From Thermoplasmata archaeon (GTDB lineage: Archaea > Thermoplasmatota > E2 > DHVEG-1), in assembly GCA_020054475.1 (NCBI GenBank), contig JAHWGJ010000021.1:1-33465 (forward strand): a stretch of 33,465 bases of DNA, given 5' to 3'. Position 1 is the stretch's first letter, and every line of letters starts with the position of its first letter. Position numbers and translations under genes: made by a program. The notes beneath the pieces were generated by a model. It was given only the letters and a program-made list of their open reading frames with translations, searched no databases and had not been told where the DNA came from. Of the stretch, positions 26,400 to 33,465 are shown piece by piece.

Positions 26400-26525
26400 A
26401 TGGAAGACATGAAAAATTTAAAAATTCATTCTAAAAATAATAAAGTATTGAATAATAAGGAAAAGCCTTTCTCTTTGCTTACTTGCAAGAAAGATGAATT
26501 TAAAGATTGGTTTGATCCATTATAG
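26400..26525 (+). CDS. Small protein of 41 residues with its own promoter and RBS
   Basis: The ATG at 26400 is preceded by GGGGGA at 26385-26390 with a nine-base spacer and by a strong TATA box at 26348. The product starts MEDMKNLKIHSKNNKVLNNK and ends LLTCKKDEFKDWFDPL. It is charged and has a single Cys and no membrane helix. I do not recognise it. It converges with hypF, 33 bases from its end. The good expression signals make a real short protein more likely than chance. A peptide substrate, a small regulator or a hydrogenase accessory are all possible; no modifying enzyme lies directly beside it. Confidence 0.5.
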   Translation: MEDMKNLKIHSKNNKVLNNKEKPFSLLTCKKDEFKDWFDPL

Positions 26526-26558
26526 AAAAATTCTTTATCTTAAAAAATAGTAAAATAT

Positions 26559-28745
26559 TCAATTAATAATATTTCCAACTATGACATTCTGCCCTACAGA
26601 AATACCTCCATCCCCATTTGGAATATTATTATGAAGATAGAGCTTCATACCGGAATCATTTATTTTTTTTTCTATCATTTCAATTATTGGAATATTATAT
26701 GACACGCCCCCAGTTAATCCAATTTTATCAATATTATATTTTTCCGCATTTTCAATAGCAATATCTGATAGGCAGTCGATAACTGATTTTACTAATGAGT
26801 ATGAAATATCTGCTCTCTGTTCATCGTTTAATGGTTTTTTTATCATTTCATCCATTTGTTTAAAAAGATTGATTGTTTCAATAACGCCATTTCTTATATT
26901 AACATTAAAAGAATATTTCGCTTTACCTTTATCAAGAAATTTCTCAAGTTTCATAGCAGGTTCCCCACTATAAGTTCTATTGATGCAAATATCTAAATAA
27001 CATGAAATTGCATCTAAAAATCTACCAAAACTATTTGATTTAGGAGATTTATTTATAAGTTTATTCAAAATATTAGATTCTTGACTATTGAAATATTTTT
27101 CTTCACCAAAATTCTTAAAAATTGCATAAACTAATCTTCTTGGGTCTTTTGTAGCCTTATCTCCACCTAGTAGAGGTATATACTCTAAATGCCCCAATCT
27201 TTCAAATTTATTGATATTTGTATATAATATTTCACTACCCCAAAAATTTCCATCATCTCCATAGCCTAATCCATCTAAAGTTAAAACAATACCCTCATCT
27301 ATTTGATTATCAATTAAAAGTGAAGCCGCATGTGCCCAATGATGTTGAATTTTATAGAGTGGTGCATTAAATTCTTTTGAAAATATTTCCCCTAGATTTC
27401 TCGAATTATAGCTTGGATGTAAATCAATTGAAATCGCATCAATCTCTCTTTTTTTCATAACTAAATCCATAAGATGTAATATACTTGTTTCTAAAAATTC
27501 TAAAGTAGAATAATATTCCGAATTTCCAATGTATTGAGTCATATATAATTTATTATCATTAGAAATTGATCCGCAAATATTTTCTCCTGCCCCTAAACTT
27601 ATGATTGCCTTATTATGGTTTATTTTAATTGGATTTGGAACATATCCCCTTGATTTTCGTAAAAAAAATTTATTATTATTCCAAATTCTTATTACTGAAT
27701 CATCTATCCTATTTGGAATTTCTCTATTATGTAATAAATATAAATCAGCTCCTAGTTTGAAAACTTCATCATTTAAGATTATCATCGGTTCTCCAGGAAA
27801 ATTTGCTGAGGTCATAATCAATGCTTCTGATTTTAAATATGAGAATAGAAGATGATGTAATGCAGTATAAGGAAGGTATATTCCAATTGTATTTAATCCA
27901 GGAGATATTTCTTCAGCAATTTTTTTACGGACTAAAACAATAGGTCTATTATTAGATAATAAAAGTTTTTCTTCTTTTTCTGATATTTCGCCAAATTTTT
28001 TTGCAGTTCTTAAATTTTTAACCATTATTGCAAATGATTTCTGTGGTCTATGATACCATTTTCTGAATTCATCTATTTTATCTATTCTGCAGCATATATG
28101 CATACCCCCCCAAGATTTAATAACTCCAATTTTTCCTGAATCAATTTCTTTTGAAAAAAATTCAAAAATATTTTTTTCTTCAATTTTAGTCTTATTTTTT
28201 AAATATAATTTATATTCAGGTCCACAAATGGAACATGATATTGTTTGAGCATGATATCGCCTATTTGATGGATTTGAATATTCTTCATTACATTTATTAC
28301 ATAATTTGAATTCATTCATCGATGTTCTTTCTCTGTCATAGGGGACGTTTTTTATTAGACTGAATCTTGCTCCACATATTGTACAATTAATAAATGGAAA
28401 ATTATATCTTCTATCTTTGGTATTATTCAATTCTTTAATGCAATCATTACAAATACTTACATCAGGCGGAATAAGTGATTCCCTTGTACCATCTTTACTT
28501 ATTAAAATTTTAAAATCATTAAAAATTCTATTATCAACCTCTTTTCTAACGTCGGTAATTTTCGCAATTTCTGGTAAATCCTTATTTAATTTATCTAAAA
28601 AATTATCAACCTTTTTATCGATAACTACCTCTACCTCAGAGCCCTTATTCAAAACATAACCATTTAAATTTAATTCTTTTGCTATACGATAAATAGTTGG
28701 TCTAAATCCCACACCTTGTACTATTCCCTTGAATATAAGTTTCAT
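26559..28745 (-). CDS. hypF: Carbamoyltransferase HypF
   Basis: A 728-residue enzyme that turns carbamoyl phosphate into carbamoyl-adenylate and moves the carbamoyl group to the C-terminal Cys of HypE, the source of the hydrogenase cyanide ligands. Domain order is complete: acylphosphatase-like (1-85, with VQGVGFRP at 9-16), two zinc fingers (about 105-180: CNDC, CTIC, CNKC, CSIC), the YrdC-like domain (about 200-370, with KSFAIMVKNL and MTSANFPGEP), and the Kae1-like domain (IQHHWAHAASLL, LTLDGLGYGDDG, GLTGGVSYN). It begins 18 bases after the ferredoxin-subunit stop, so it probably extends the hydrogenase operon. Confidence 0.97.
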   Translation of the reverse strand: MKLIFKGIVQGVGFRPTIYRIAKELNLNGYVLNKGSEVEVVIDKKVDNFLDKLNKDLPEIAKITDVRKEVDNRIFNDFKILISKDGTRESLIPPDVSICNDCIKELNNTKDRRYNFPFINCTICGARFSLIKNVPYDRERTSMNEFKLCNKCNEEYSNPSNRRYHAQTISCSICGPEYKLYLKNKTKIEEKNIFEFFSKEIDSGKIGVIKSWGGMHICCRIDKIDEFRKWYHRPQKSFAIMVKNLRTAKKFGEISEKEEKLLLSNNRPIVLVRKKIAEEISPGLNTIGIYLPYTALHHLLFSYLKSEALIMTSANFPGEPMIILNDEVFKLGADLYLLHNREIPNRIDDSVIRIWNNNKFFLRKSRGYVPNPIKINHNKAIISLGAGENICGSISNDNKLYMTQYIGNSEYYSTLEFLETSILHLMDLVMKKREIDAISIDLHPSYNSRNLGEIFSKEFNAPLYKIQHHWAHAASLLIDNQIDEGIVLTLDGLGYGDDGNFWGSEILYTNINKFERLGHLEYIPLLGGDKATKDPRRLVYAIFKNFGEEKYFNSQESNILNKLINKSPKSNSFGRFLDAISCYLDICINRTYSGEPAMKLEKFLDKGKAKYSFNVNIRNGVIETINLFKQMDEMIKKPLNDEQRADISYSLVKSVIDCLSDIAIENAEKYNIDKIGLTGGVSYNIPIIEMIEKKINDSGMKLYLHNNIPNGDGGISVGQNVIVGNIIN

Positions 28746-28763
28746 TAAATCATGCCGAATTAT

Positions 28764-29165
28764 TTATTCTACAATCAAATCTTTAGAATATTTATCAGAA
28801 TCTGCTAGTAAAAATTCATTACTCATAGAAAGACAGTTAACTGGACAAATATCATTACATTGAGAGCAAAAAGTACATCTAGCTAGATAAATTTTAATTT
28901 TTTTTTCAGTTTCTTTAAATTCAATTGCTTCAGACGGACATACCTTCAAACATAATTTACAACCAGTACATTTTTCTTTGTCGTACTGAATTTTACCTCT
29001 AAATCCATTTGGAACTTCAATTGGCGGTATTATTTCTGCACGTCCAGCTCCTACCTCTTCTAAAAATTTTGTGGTGTTTTTAGGTGCATATTTAGCAGGA
29101 AATCTATTTGTAAATGGTTTTTTAAACATTTGAGAAAAAACTTGAGAAAGCATTGAAAATTTCAT
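28764..29165 (-). CDS. Ferredoxin-like subunit of group 4 [NiFe] hydrogenase (MbhN/EchF/NuoI-like)
   Basis: 133 residues. The N terminus FKKPFTNRFPAKYAP and FRGKIQYDKEKC follow the MbhN/EchF pattern, then two [4Fe-4S] motifs: CTGCKLCLKVC (Cys66, 69, 72, 76) and CTFCSQCNDIC (Cys97, 100, 103, 107). The tail MSNEFLLADSDKYSKD resembles that of Thermococcus MbhN. It carries electrons from ferredoxin to the small-subunit cluster at the cytoplasmic side of the membrane. Its ATG shares one base with the stop of the large-subunit gene and is preceded by GGAGG. An insertion of about 25 residues before the first cluster (TTKFLEEVGAGRAEIIPPIE) is longer than I expect for the family. Confidence 0.9.
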   Translation of the reverse strand: MKFSMLSQVFSQMFKKPFTNRFPAKYAPKNTTKFLEEVGAGRAEIIPPIEVPNGFRGKIQYDKEKCTGCKLCLKVCPSEAIEFKETEKKIKIYLARCTFCSQCNDICPVNCLSMSNEFLLADSDKYSKDLIVE

Positions 29166-30394
29166 TACATTAACCTCCTTGTTTTCTCTACACTTAACTC
29201 ATATAGTTTTTGTTTATCCAACTGATATTTTTTTCCATTATCAATAATTGCAACTCTATTTGTACATGACATACATGGATCTGTTGATGCTGCTACAATT
29301 GGTATATCTGCAATTTGATTACCCTTTAACATTGGTATCCATGGAAGTATATTACTATATGTAGGAGCACGCACCTTCCAATGATGAGGAGATTCATTTC
29401 CATTTAATTTAACATAATGAAATACTTCTCCTCGTGGCGCCTCCATTCTTCCAATTCCCTCACCATCTGCTTTTTTAAGTATTGAAAGTAATTTAGCAAT
29501 TTTTTTCTCTGAAACAATATCTCCAGATGGCATTTTATCTAAACACTGTTCAATTAAATCAATAGATTCTTTAACTTCTAACAACCTAACAATGATTCTA
29601 TCATATACATCACCATTTATTTCCCCCGTTATTAAATCTGGCGTAATATAATCAAAATCTAAATCACCAAAAGCAAAATAAGGTTGATCAACTCTAACGT
29701 CTTTTTTAACTCCAGATGCTCTCGTTGTTGGTCCCACTGCACATAATTTTAAAGCATCTTCCTTTGTTAATATTCCACAACCCTGACTCCTCAATTTGAA
29801 AGTTTTATCATCTAAGAATATTTTTCGTATTTTTTCAAAATTATCTTTAAAATACTTCATTCCTTCTAGTATAGTAGGATACATATCTTTTGTAATATCT
29901 CTTCTTACTCCACCAATCATTGTTATGCCCTTTGTTACCCTGTTGCCAGTTAAATATTCTGTTAAATCCAAAGCTTTTTCCCGTATTTGCCAAGTTAAAA
30001 ACAATACAGAATCGAATCCTATTTCATGTGCGGCTACTCCCGCCCATAAAATGTGAGAACATATTCTTTCCAATTCTTGATGTATTACTCTAATATATTG
30101 AGCTCTTTCGGGAACTTCAATTTCTGCAGCTCTTTCAGTTGCTAAGCTAAAAGCCATGGGATGACAGTAAGAACATATCCCACATATTCTCTCTGCTAAA
30201 TAAAGAATTTGAATTGGGTTTCTTCTTGTTCCAGCCCATTCAACCGATCTATGTACATGACCTAAACTAACATCGACATTGATAATTTTTTCTCCTTCAA
30301 TTTCAAATTCAAATTGTACTGGTTCTTTTAAAGCAGGATGAATTGGACCTACCGGTATTTGATATGTAATTTTATTTGCTAATTTTGTATTCAT
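29165..30394 (-). CDS. Group 4 [NiFe] hydrogenase large (catalytic) subunit
   Basis: 409 residues, NuoD-like. Both nickel-binding motifs are intact: ERICGICSYCHPM (Cys71, Cys74) and DPCMSCTNR (Cys374, Cys377). This shows a true hydrogenase rather than a complex I or Mbs-type subunit, which lack one or both pairs. Family stretches GPIHPALKEPVQFEF, VDVSLGHVHRSVEW and RMEAPRGEVFHYVKL are present. A 29-residue tail follows the last motif and would be cleaved after Arg380 by a maturation endopeptidase not encoded here. The gene overlaps the NuoC-like gene by four bases (ATGA), with a GAGGTG RBS. It makes hydrogen from protons using ferredoxin electrons, or the reverse. Confidence 0.94.
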   Translation of the reverse strand: MNTKLANKITYQIPVGPIHPALKEPVQFEFEIEGEKIINVDVSLGHVHRSVEWAGTRRNPIQILYLAERICGICSYCHPMAFSLATERAAEIEVPERAQYIRVIHQELERICSHILWAGVAAHEIGFDSVLFLTWQIREKALDLTEYLTGNRVTKGITMIGGVRRDITKDMYPTILEGMKYFKDNFEKIRKIFLDDKTFKLRSQGCGILTKEDALKLCAVGPTTRASGVKKDVRVDQPYFAFGDLDFDYITPDLITGEINGDVYDRIIVRLLEVKESIDLIEQCLDKMPSGDIVSEKKIAKLLSILKKADGEGIGRMEAPRGEVFHYVKLNGNESPHHWKVRAPTYSNILPWIPMLKGNQIADIPIVAASTDPCMSCTNRVAIIDNGKKYQLDKQKLYELSVEKTRRLM

Positions 30395-30927
30395 TTTTTC
30401 ACCTCATGAAGGTTTCTTATGGTTTCTCCTGGGCCCTTTTCATCTTTTCTCCAAGGGAATGTATCCTCCGGGTAATCCTCTGAAATAAAAACTCTACTGT
30501 CTTTTGGTATATTATTAACTTTTATACCTAACATCTCTTGTTTTTCTTGTTCAGAAATAAGCGCTCCTGGTATTAAATCTGTTATAGTATCGATTGTTGG
30601 ATCTGATTTCGGAAGATCTACAGTTATATTGATATTTACCTCTTTCCCTTTTAATCCATAATATATAGAAAAATGATAAACGATCTCAATTTTTTCGCCC
30701 ATATCATAGCCAGATGAAACAGCAAAATGAGGATATTTTTCTAATTTAATTAAATGTTTTACTAAATCCTTAATAATACTCCTATCTGTCCTTATCCATA
30801 TATGGAAAAATTCAGTTTTTTTTAATCCTCTTATATGTTTTTCAATTCTTGAATTTACAATTTTTGTTTTAAATTCATCCTTAAATGATTGTACTATTTC
30901 CTCAGGTGATAAAATATTTTTTGTCAT
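30391..30927 (-). CDS. NuoC-like subunit of group 4 [NiFe] hydrogenase (MbhK/EchD-like)
   Basis: 178 residues with the 30-kDa complex I subunit fold: KYPHFAVSSGYDMG, EIVYHFSIYYG, VNINITVDLPKSDPTIDTI, then the conserved C-terminal signature EKQEMLGIKVNN and SEDYPEDTFPWRKD. It has no cofactor; it packs against the large and small subunits. It begins directly after the small-subunit stop (no intervening base), with GGAGG inside the end of that gene as RBS, and overlaps the large-subunit start by four bases. Confidence 0.9.
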   Translation of the reverse strand: MTKNILSPEEIVQSFKDEFKTKIVNSRIEKHIRGLKKTEFFHIWIRTDRSIIKDLVKHLIKLEKYPHFAVSSGYDMGEKIEIVYHFSIYYGLKGKEVNINITVDLPKSDPTIDTITDLIPGALISEQEKQEMLGIKVNNIPKDSRVFISEDYPEDTFPWRKDEKGPGETIRNLHEVKK

Positions 30928-31362
30928 CTATTTAGCCTCCAATGTTTCAAGTTTAACCCAAGCTTTAGCAACTCCATTGATAATATTTTCAGGTCTTGGA
31001 GGGCACCCAATTACATATATATCAACGGGTAAAATGTTATCAATAGGCCCAACAAGATTATAAGCTTCATAAAAAACATCACCAGTATTACCACAATTAC
31101 CGACACATATAACAGCCTTTGGATCAGGCATTTGTTCATAAATTCTTTTAACTTTTTCCACCATTTGCCGAGTAACCGGTCCAGTTACAAGTAAAACATC
31201 TGCATGTCTTGGAGATCCTACTAATTTAATTCCAAATCGTTCAACATCATACCGGGGGCATAGTGCTGCAATTATTTCAATATCACAACCATTACATGAT
31301 CCAGAATTACAATGATAAACCCACAAAGATTTTTTAAAAGATTTTGGAAGTCCTTTAGCCAT
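30928..31362 (-). CDS. NuoB-like small subunit of group 4 [NiFe] hydrogenase (MbhJ/EchC-like)
   Basis: 144 residues. It carries the proximal [4Fe-4S] cluster with ligands in CNSGSCNGCD (Cys23, Cys26), CVGNCGNTG (Cys90) and the closing GCPPRPE (Cys120). The region LVGSPRHADVLLVTGPVT is the usual NuoB signature. It delivers electrons from the ferredoxin-like subunit to the NiFe site. It is the first gene of the four-gene set, with GAGAGGT (31372-31378) as RBS and a TATA box at 31413-31422. In known Ech and Mbh clusters membrane subunit genes precede or adjoin this gene; here hypE does instead. Confidence 0.94.
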   Translation of the reverse strand: MAKGLPKSFKKSLWVYHCNSGSCNGCDIEIIAALCPRYDVERFGIKLVGSPRHADVLLVTGPVTRQMVEKVKRIYEQMPDPKAVICVGNCGNTGDVFYEAYNLVGPIDNILPVDIYVIGCPPRPENIINGVAKAWVKLETLEAK

Positions 31363-31412
31363 TTATTCATTACCTCTCATAATTATAAGTAATTTTGGTA
31401 ATCCAATAAGCT

Positions 31413-31422
31413 ATTTATAAAT
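31413..31422 (-). promoter_or_regulatory. Promoter TATA box for the hydrogenase structural genes
   Basis: ATTTATAAAT lies about 51-60 bases ahead of the small-subunit ATG on the minus strand. It predicts a transcript start near 31390 and a leader of roughly 28 bases containing the GAGAGGT RBS. This suggests the four structural genes, and perhaps hypF, have their own promoter independent of hypE. Confidence 0.5.
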
Positions 31423-31442
31423 TTGTGGCTAATAGTAATATT

Positions 31443-32498
31443 TTAGCAAATTCTTGGTACTGGATCACCCATTGGTTTATTCAATATTCTTTTACCGCCA
31501 ATTTTTGTCTTTAATACAACTCCTCTAACTTTCTTACTTACTTCACCAATAATAGCAGCATTTTTTCCTAAATTATGTTTTTTCAATTCTTGCAATACCT
31601 CTTCAGCTTTTTCATTTACAACCCCTAATACTACCTTACCCTCATTTCCGATTTCCAATGGGTTTATACCTAACATATTGCAAGCTGTTCTAACTCCTTT
31701 TGGAATTGGTATAAAATCCTCTTCAATTATAATTCCAATATTAGATTTTTCACTAAACTCGTTAACAGTATTAGCAAGTCCGCCTCTAGTCGGATCCTTA
31801 GCTGAAATAATCCCGCCAACAAATAAAGCACTCTCCATCAAATCATTAATCGGAGCAACATCAGATTTTATACTTGTTTCAAATCCATATCCCTCTCTAA
31901 AAGACATTAAGGCAATACCATGTTCTCCAATATTTCCAGATAAAATTATTTTATCCCCATTTTCAAGATTTGAGTCAAGAAGCCATCTTTTATTAAATTC
32001 ACGATGGGATTTGACTTCTTGAATATTCTTATCTAAATTTGGACTTTTTTTCCCAATACAGCTTGTATTTATCATGAATTCTTGTATCGAACCTTTTTCA
32101 ACTACTTTTGTATCACCCGTAACAATTGGCACTTTTGCTTTATTTGAATAAACACCCATACTTCTAACAATTGTCTCAAATGTATCCATTGATAATCCTT
32201 CTTCAATTATAAAACCTGAAGATAACGCCATAGGTTTTGCACCCATAACTGAAACATCATTAATCGTACCTGATACAGATAAAGATCCTAGATCCCCTCC
32301 AGGGAATATAATCGGTTGAATAGTATGAGAATCAGTTGAAAAAACAATATCATCCACAACAGCTGCATCATCAAGCATTGAAAGAGTGACCTCTGTTTTT
32401 TTTGAATTATTACTGAAATGTTTTAAAATTTTCTCTTTAATCAAGTTATCCATAAGTTCTCCACCTGCACCTTGCTCTAATGAAATCTTTTCAGCCAT
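31443..32498 (-). CDS. hypE: Hydrogenase maturation protein HypE
   Basis: An ATP-dependent dehydratase of the PurM/SelD family that converts the thiocarboxamide on its own C-terminal Cys to thiocyanate and donates CN to iron on HypCD. The C terminus is PRIC, as required. N-terminal SLEQGAGGELMDNLI, LSMLDDAAVVDDIVFSTDSH and VTGDTKVVEKGS are typical, as is DPTRGGLANTVNEF. The start is set at 32498 (MAEKISLEQ) because GGAG at 32505-32508 lies six bases before it, whereas the ATG at 32510 overlaps that RBS. About 351 residues. It lies 80 bases upstream of the hydrogenase genes. Confidence 0.96.
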   Translation of the reverse strand: MAEKISLEQGAGGELMDNLIKEKILKHFSNNSKKTEVTLSMLDDAAVVDDIVFSTDSHTIQPIIFPGGDLGSLSVSGTINDVSVMGAKPMALSSGFIIEEGLSMDTFETIVRSMGVYSNKAKVPIVTGDTKVVEKGSIQEFMINTSCIGKKSPNLDKNIQEVKSHREFNKRWLLDSNLENGDKIILSGNIGEHGIALMSFREGYGFETSIKSDVAPINDLMESALFVGGIISAKDPTRGGLANTVNEFSEKSNIGIIIEEDFIPIPKGVRTACNMLGINPLEIGNEGKVVLGVVNEKAEEVLQELKKHNLGKNAAIIGEVSKKVRGVVLKTKIGGKRILNKPMGDPVPRIC

Positions 32499-32565
32499 AA
32501 TTATCTCCATTTTGTTACAATTTCATAACATAAAAAGAATATATAGTCCAAATAGTTTTTCTTAA

Positions 32566-33465
32566 TTATGGGAATTCAAAATATCCGAAATCTATATTTC
32601 CCCAATCATTATAATCTCTATTACCATGAGAACCATCTGAATAATCAAGTATTTCATATGTATAATGATAATTCATAATACTTTTATAATTCCAATAAAT
32701 CCACCATCCAATCTGCCAAGGATATTTACTTAGTTGAACATCACATCCCTTCGGATTCCCTGATTTAATACCAAAATTATGCCCCATCTCATGGATAATT
32801 GCAGATGCAAATAAATAATCTAAATTCTTTGGATTATATAAATCAAATTTTTGCTTTAAACTAGTCATTAAACTGCTTGAAATTGTAAAACAATTTGTAC
32901 CAGGATGATATCCCCAAAATGGAGGTACATCAGAACTAAATGCAAATCCAGCTGGAAATGACTTATAAACAATAACCCCATAATGAAAAACGCCTCTCTT
33001 CCAATCATTTTTTTCATTTTTTATAAAATACATATTATAATACTCTTTTAATTCTTCCAAATCAGATTTGTCATCAAATTTAATTATATCTCCCCCATAA
33101 TTTTCACCGGTATCAATATGGAATACAACATTTCTTTTATGAAAAGGATTTTTCATTAATTCTTTGGATCCTTCCGGTATAATACTGACTTCATCATTTG
33201 GGCCATAATCCATAAAATCTAATTCTAAAAACAAATCTTTTCGAAATGGATCCGAACCATGATTTGATGTAATAAATTCTTCAATATTTGTTATACTATC
33301 ATTATCAAAATCAAGATTTTCATGGTTATCTGCTGTTAACGGATCATACCCCCATTTATATTCCCATTCAATAGGGATTCCATCCTCATCAACATCTTCC
33401 CCCAAATTATTAATTTCAGGGTCAGTACCATAAACATATGTCTCCATCCATTCAGGTATTCTATC
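32566..33465 (-). CDS. Surface metalloprotease with Ca-binding repeats, 5' end beyond the window
   Basis: The frame is open to the right edge (…DRIPEWMETYVYGTDP), so the ATG at 33447 is not the real start. At least two Ca-binding thrombospondin-type-3-like segments are seen (DVDEDGIPIEWEYKWGYDP, DFDNDSITNIEEF), then the protease domain FLELDFMDYG, GVFHYGVIVY, IIHEMGHNFG and a Met-turn-like SIMNYHYTYE. It closes with YSDGSHGNRDYNDWGNIDF. The HExxHxxG zinc site lacks the usual third His/Asp two residues later. The same layout occurs in the broken gene ending at 10934. The missing N terminus probably carries a signal peptide and possibly beta-helix repeats. Confidence 0.82.
   Translation of the reverse strand, partial: DRIPEWMETYVYGTDPEINNLGEDVDEDGIPIEWEYKWGYDPLTADNHENLDFDNDSITNIEEFITSNHGSDPFRKDLFLELDFMDYGPNDEVSIIPEGSKELMKNPFHKRNVVFHIDTGENYGGDIIKFDDKSDLEELKEYYNMYFIKNEKNDWKRGVFHYGVIVYKSFPAGFAFSSDVPPFWGYHPGTNCFTISSSLMTSLKQKFDLYNPKNLDYLFASAIIHEMGHNFGIKSGNPKGCDVQLSKYPWQIGWWIYWNYKSIMNYHYTYEILDYSDGSHGNRDYNDWGNIDFGYFEFP

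Noticed and set aside
29796-30056. Open plus-strand frame opposite the hydrogenase large subunit
   Set aside because: Antisense shadow of a conserved gene, without expression signals.
28764-31362. Four-gene set as part of complex I (Nuo/Fpo)
   Set aside because: The NuoD-like subunit retains both Cys pairs for nickel (CGIC and DPCMSC), and hyp maturation genes surround it; complex I subunits have lost these residues.
31678-32022. Open plus-strand frame opposite hypE
   Set aside because: It lies entirely antisense to a well-supported gene, has no RBS and no recognisable domain.

Overview
The window is very A+T-rich archaeal DNA. Archaeal signs are TATA-type promoters with strong Shine-Dalgarno sites, an archaeal-type (aPGAM) phosphoglycerate mutase, a geranylgeranyl-reductase-like flavoprotein and a tetraether-synthase-like radical SAM protein (both archaeal lipid enzymes), and secreted PKD and NosD-like beta-helix surface proteins. 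The mix of many peptidases (C25 gingipain-like, M18, M32, two HExxH surface proteases), bacterial-type SerRS and a group 4 [NiFe] hydrogenase would fit a protein-fermenting Thermoplasmatota archaeon, for example the MBG-D/Thermoprofundales group known for C25 peptidases. That placement is inference, not proof.

Layout. (1) 1-4.7 kb is an accessory segment: a KAP P-loop NTPase flanked by an exact 23-bp direct repeat, a four-helix membrane protein, a small unknown protein, a nucleoside-2-deoxyribosyltransferase-like protein, and a 5'-truncated DDE transposase, with related IS-end-like motifs on either side. (2) 4.7-8.2 kb, minus strand: GGR-family flavoprotein, M18 aminopeptidase, membrane-anchored PKD surface protein. 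(3) 8.5-12.2 kb, plus strand: a stand-alone Lrp/AsnC effector domain, a secreted beta-helix/metalloprotease gene broken by an in-frame TAA just after its signal peptide, and apgM. (4) 12.2-19.6 kb: M32 carboxypeptidase and exonuclease III (overlapping pair), AmmeMemoRadiSam radical SAM enzyme, secreted transglutaminase-fold protein, ZIP metal transporter, Tes-like radical SAM protein. (5) 19.8-23.7 kb: secreted C25 peptidase and serS. (6) 23.7-32.5 kb is the hydrogenase district: hypC-hypD on plus; two membrane proteins and hypF on minus; a tightly packed four-gene set for the soluble arm of a group 4 [NiFe] hydrogenase (small subunit, NuoC-like, large, 2[4Fe-4S] ferredoxin); and hypE. A 41-codon ORF with its own promoter and RBS sits between the membrane protein and hypF. 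(7) 32.6 kb to the end holds a second surface metalloprotease, cut by the window edge and related to the broken one at 9-11 kb.

Working together: HypC, HypD, HypE and HypF build the Fe(CN)2CO group for the adjacent hydrogenase, which would dispose of reduced ferredoxin from peptide fermentation fed by the secreted and cytosolic peptidases. HypA, HypB, the large-subunit endopeptidase and all membrane subunits of the hydrogenase are absent from the window. I see no tRNA, rRNA, CRISPR array or replication origin. No gene-free stretch exceeds about 300 bases once the broken gene at 8.86-10.93 kb is counted.
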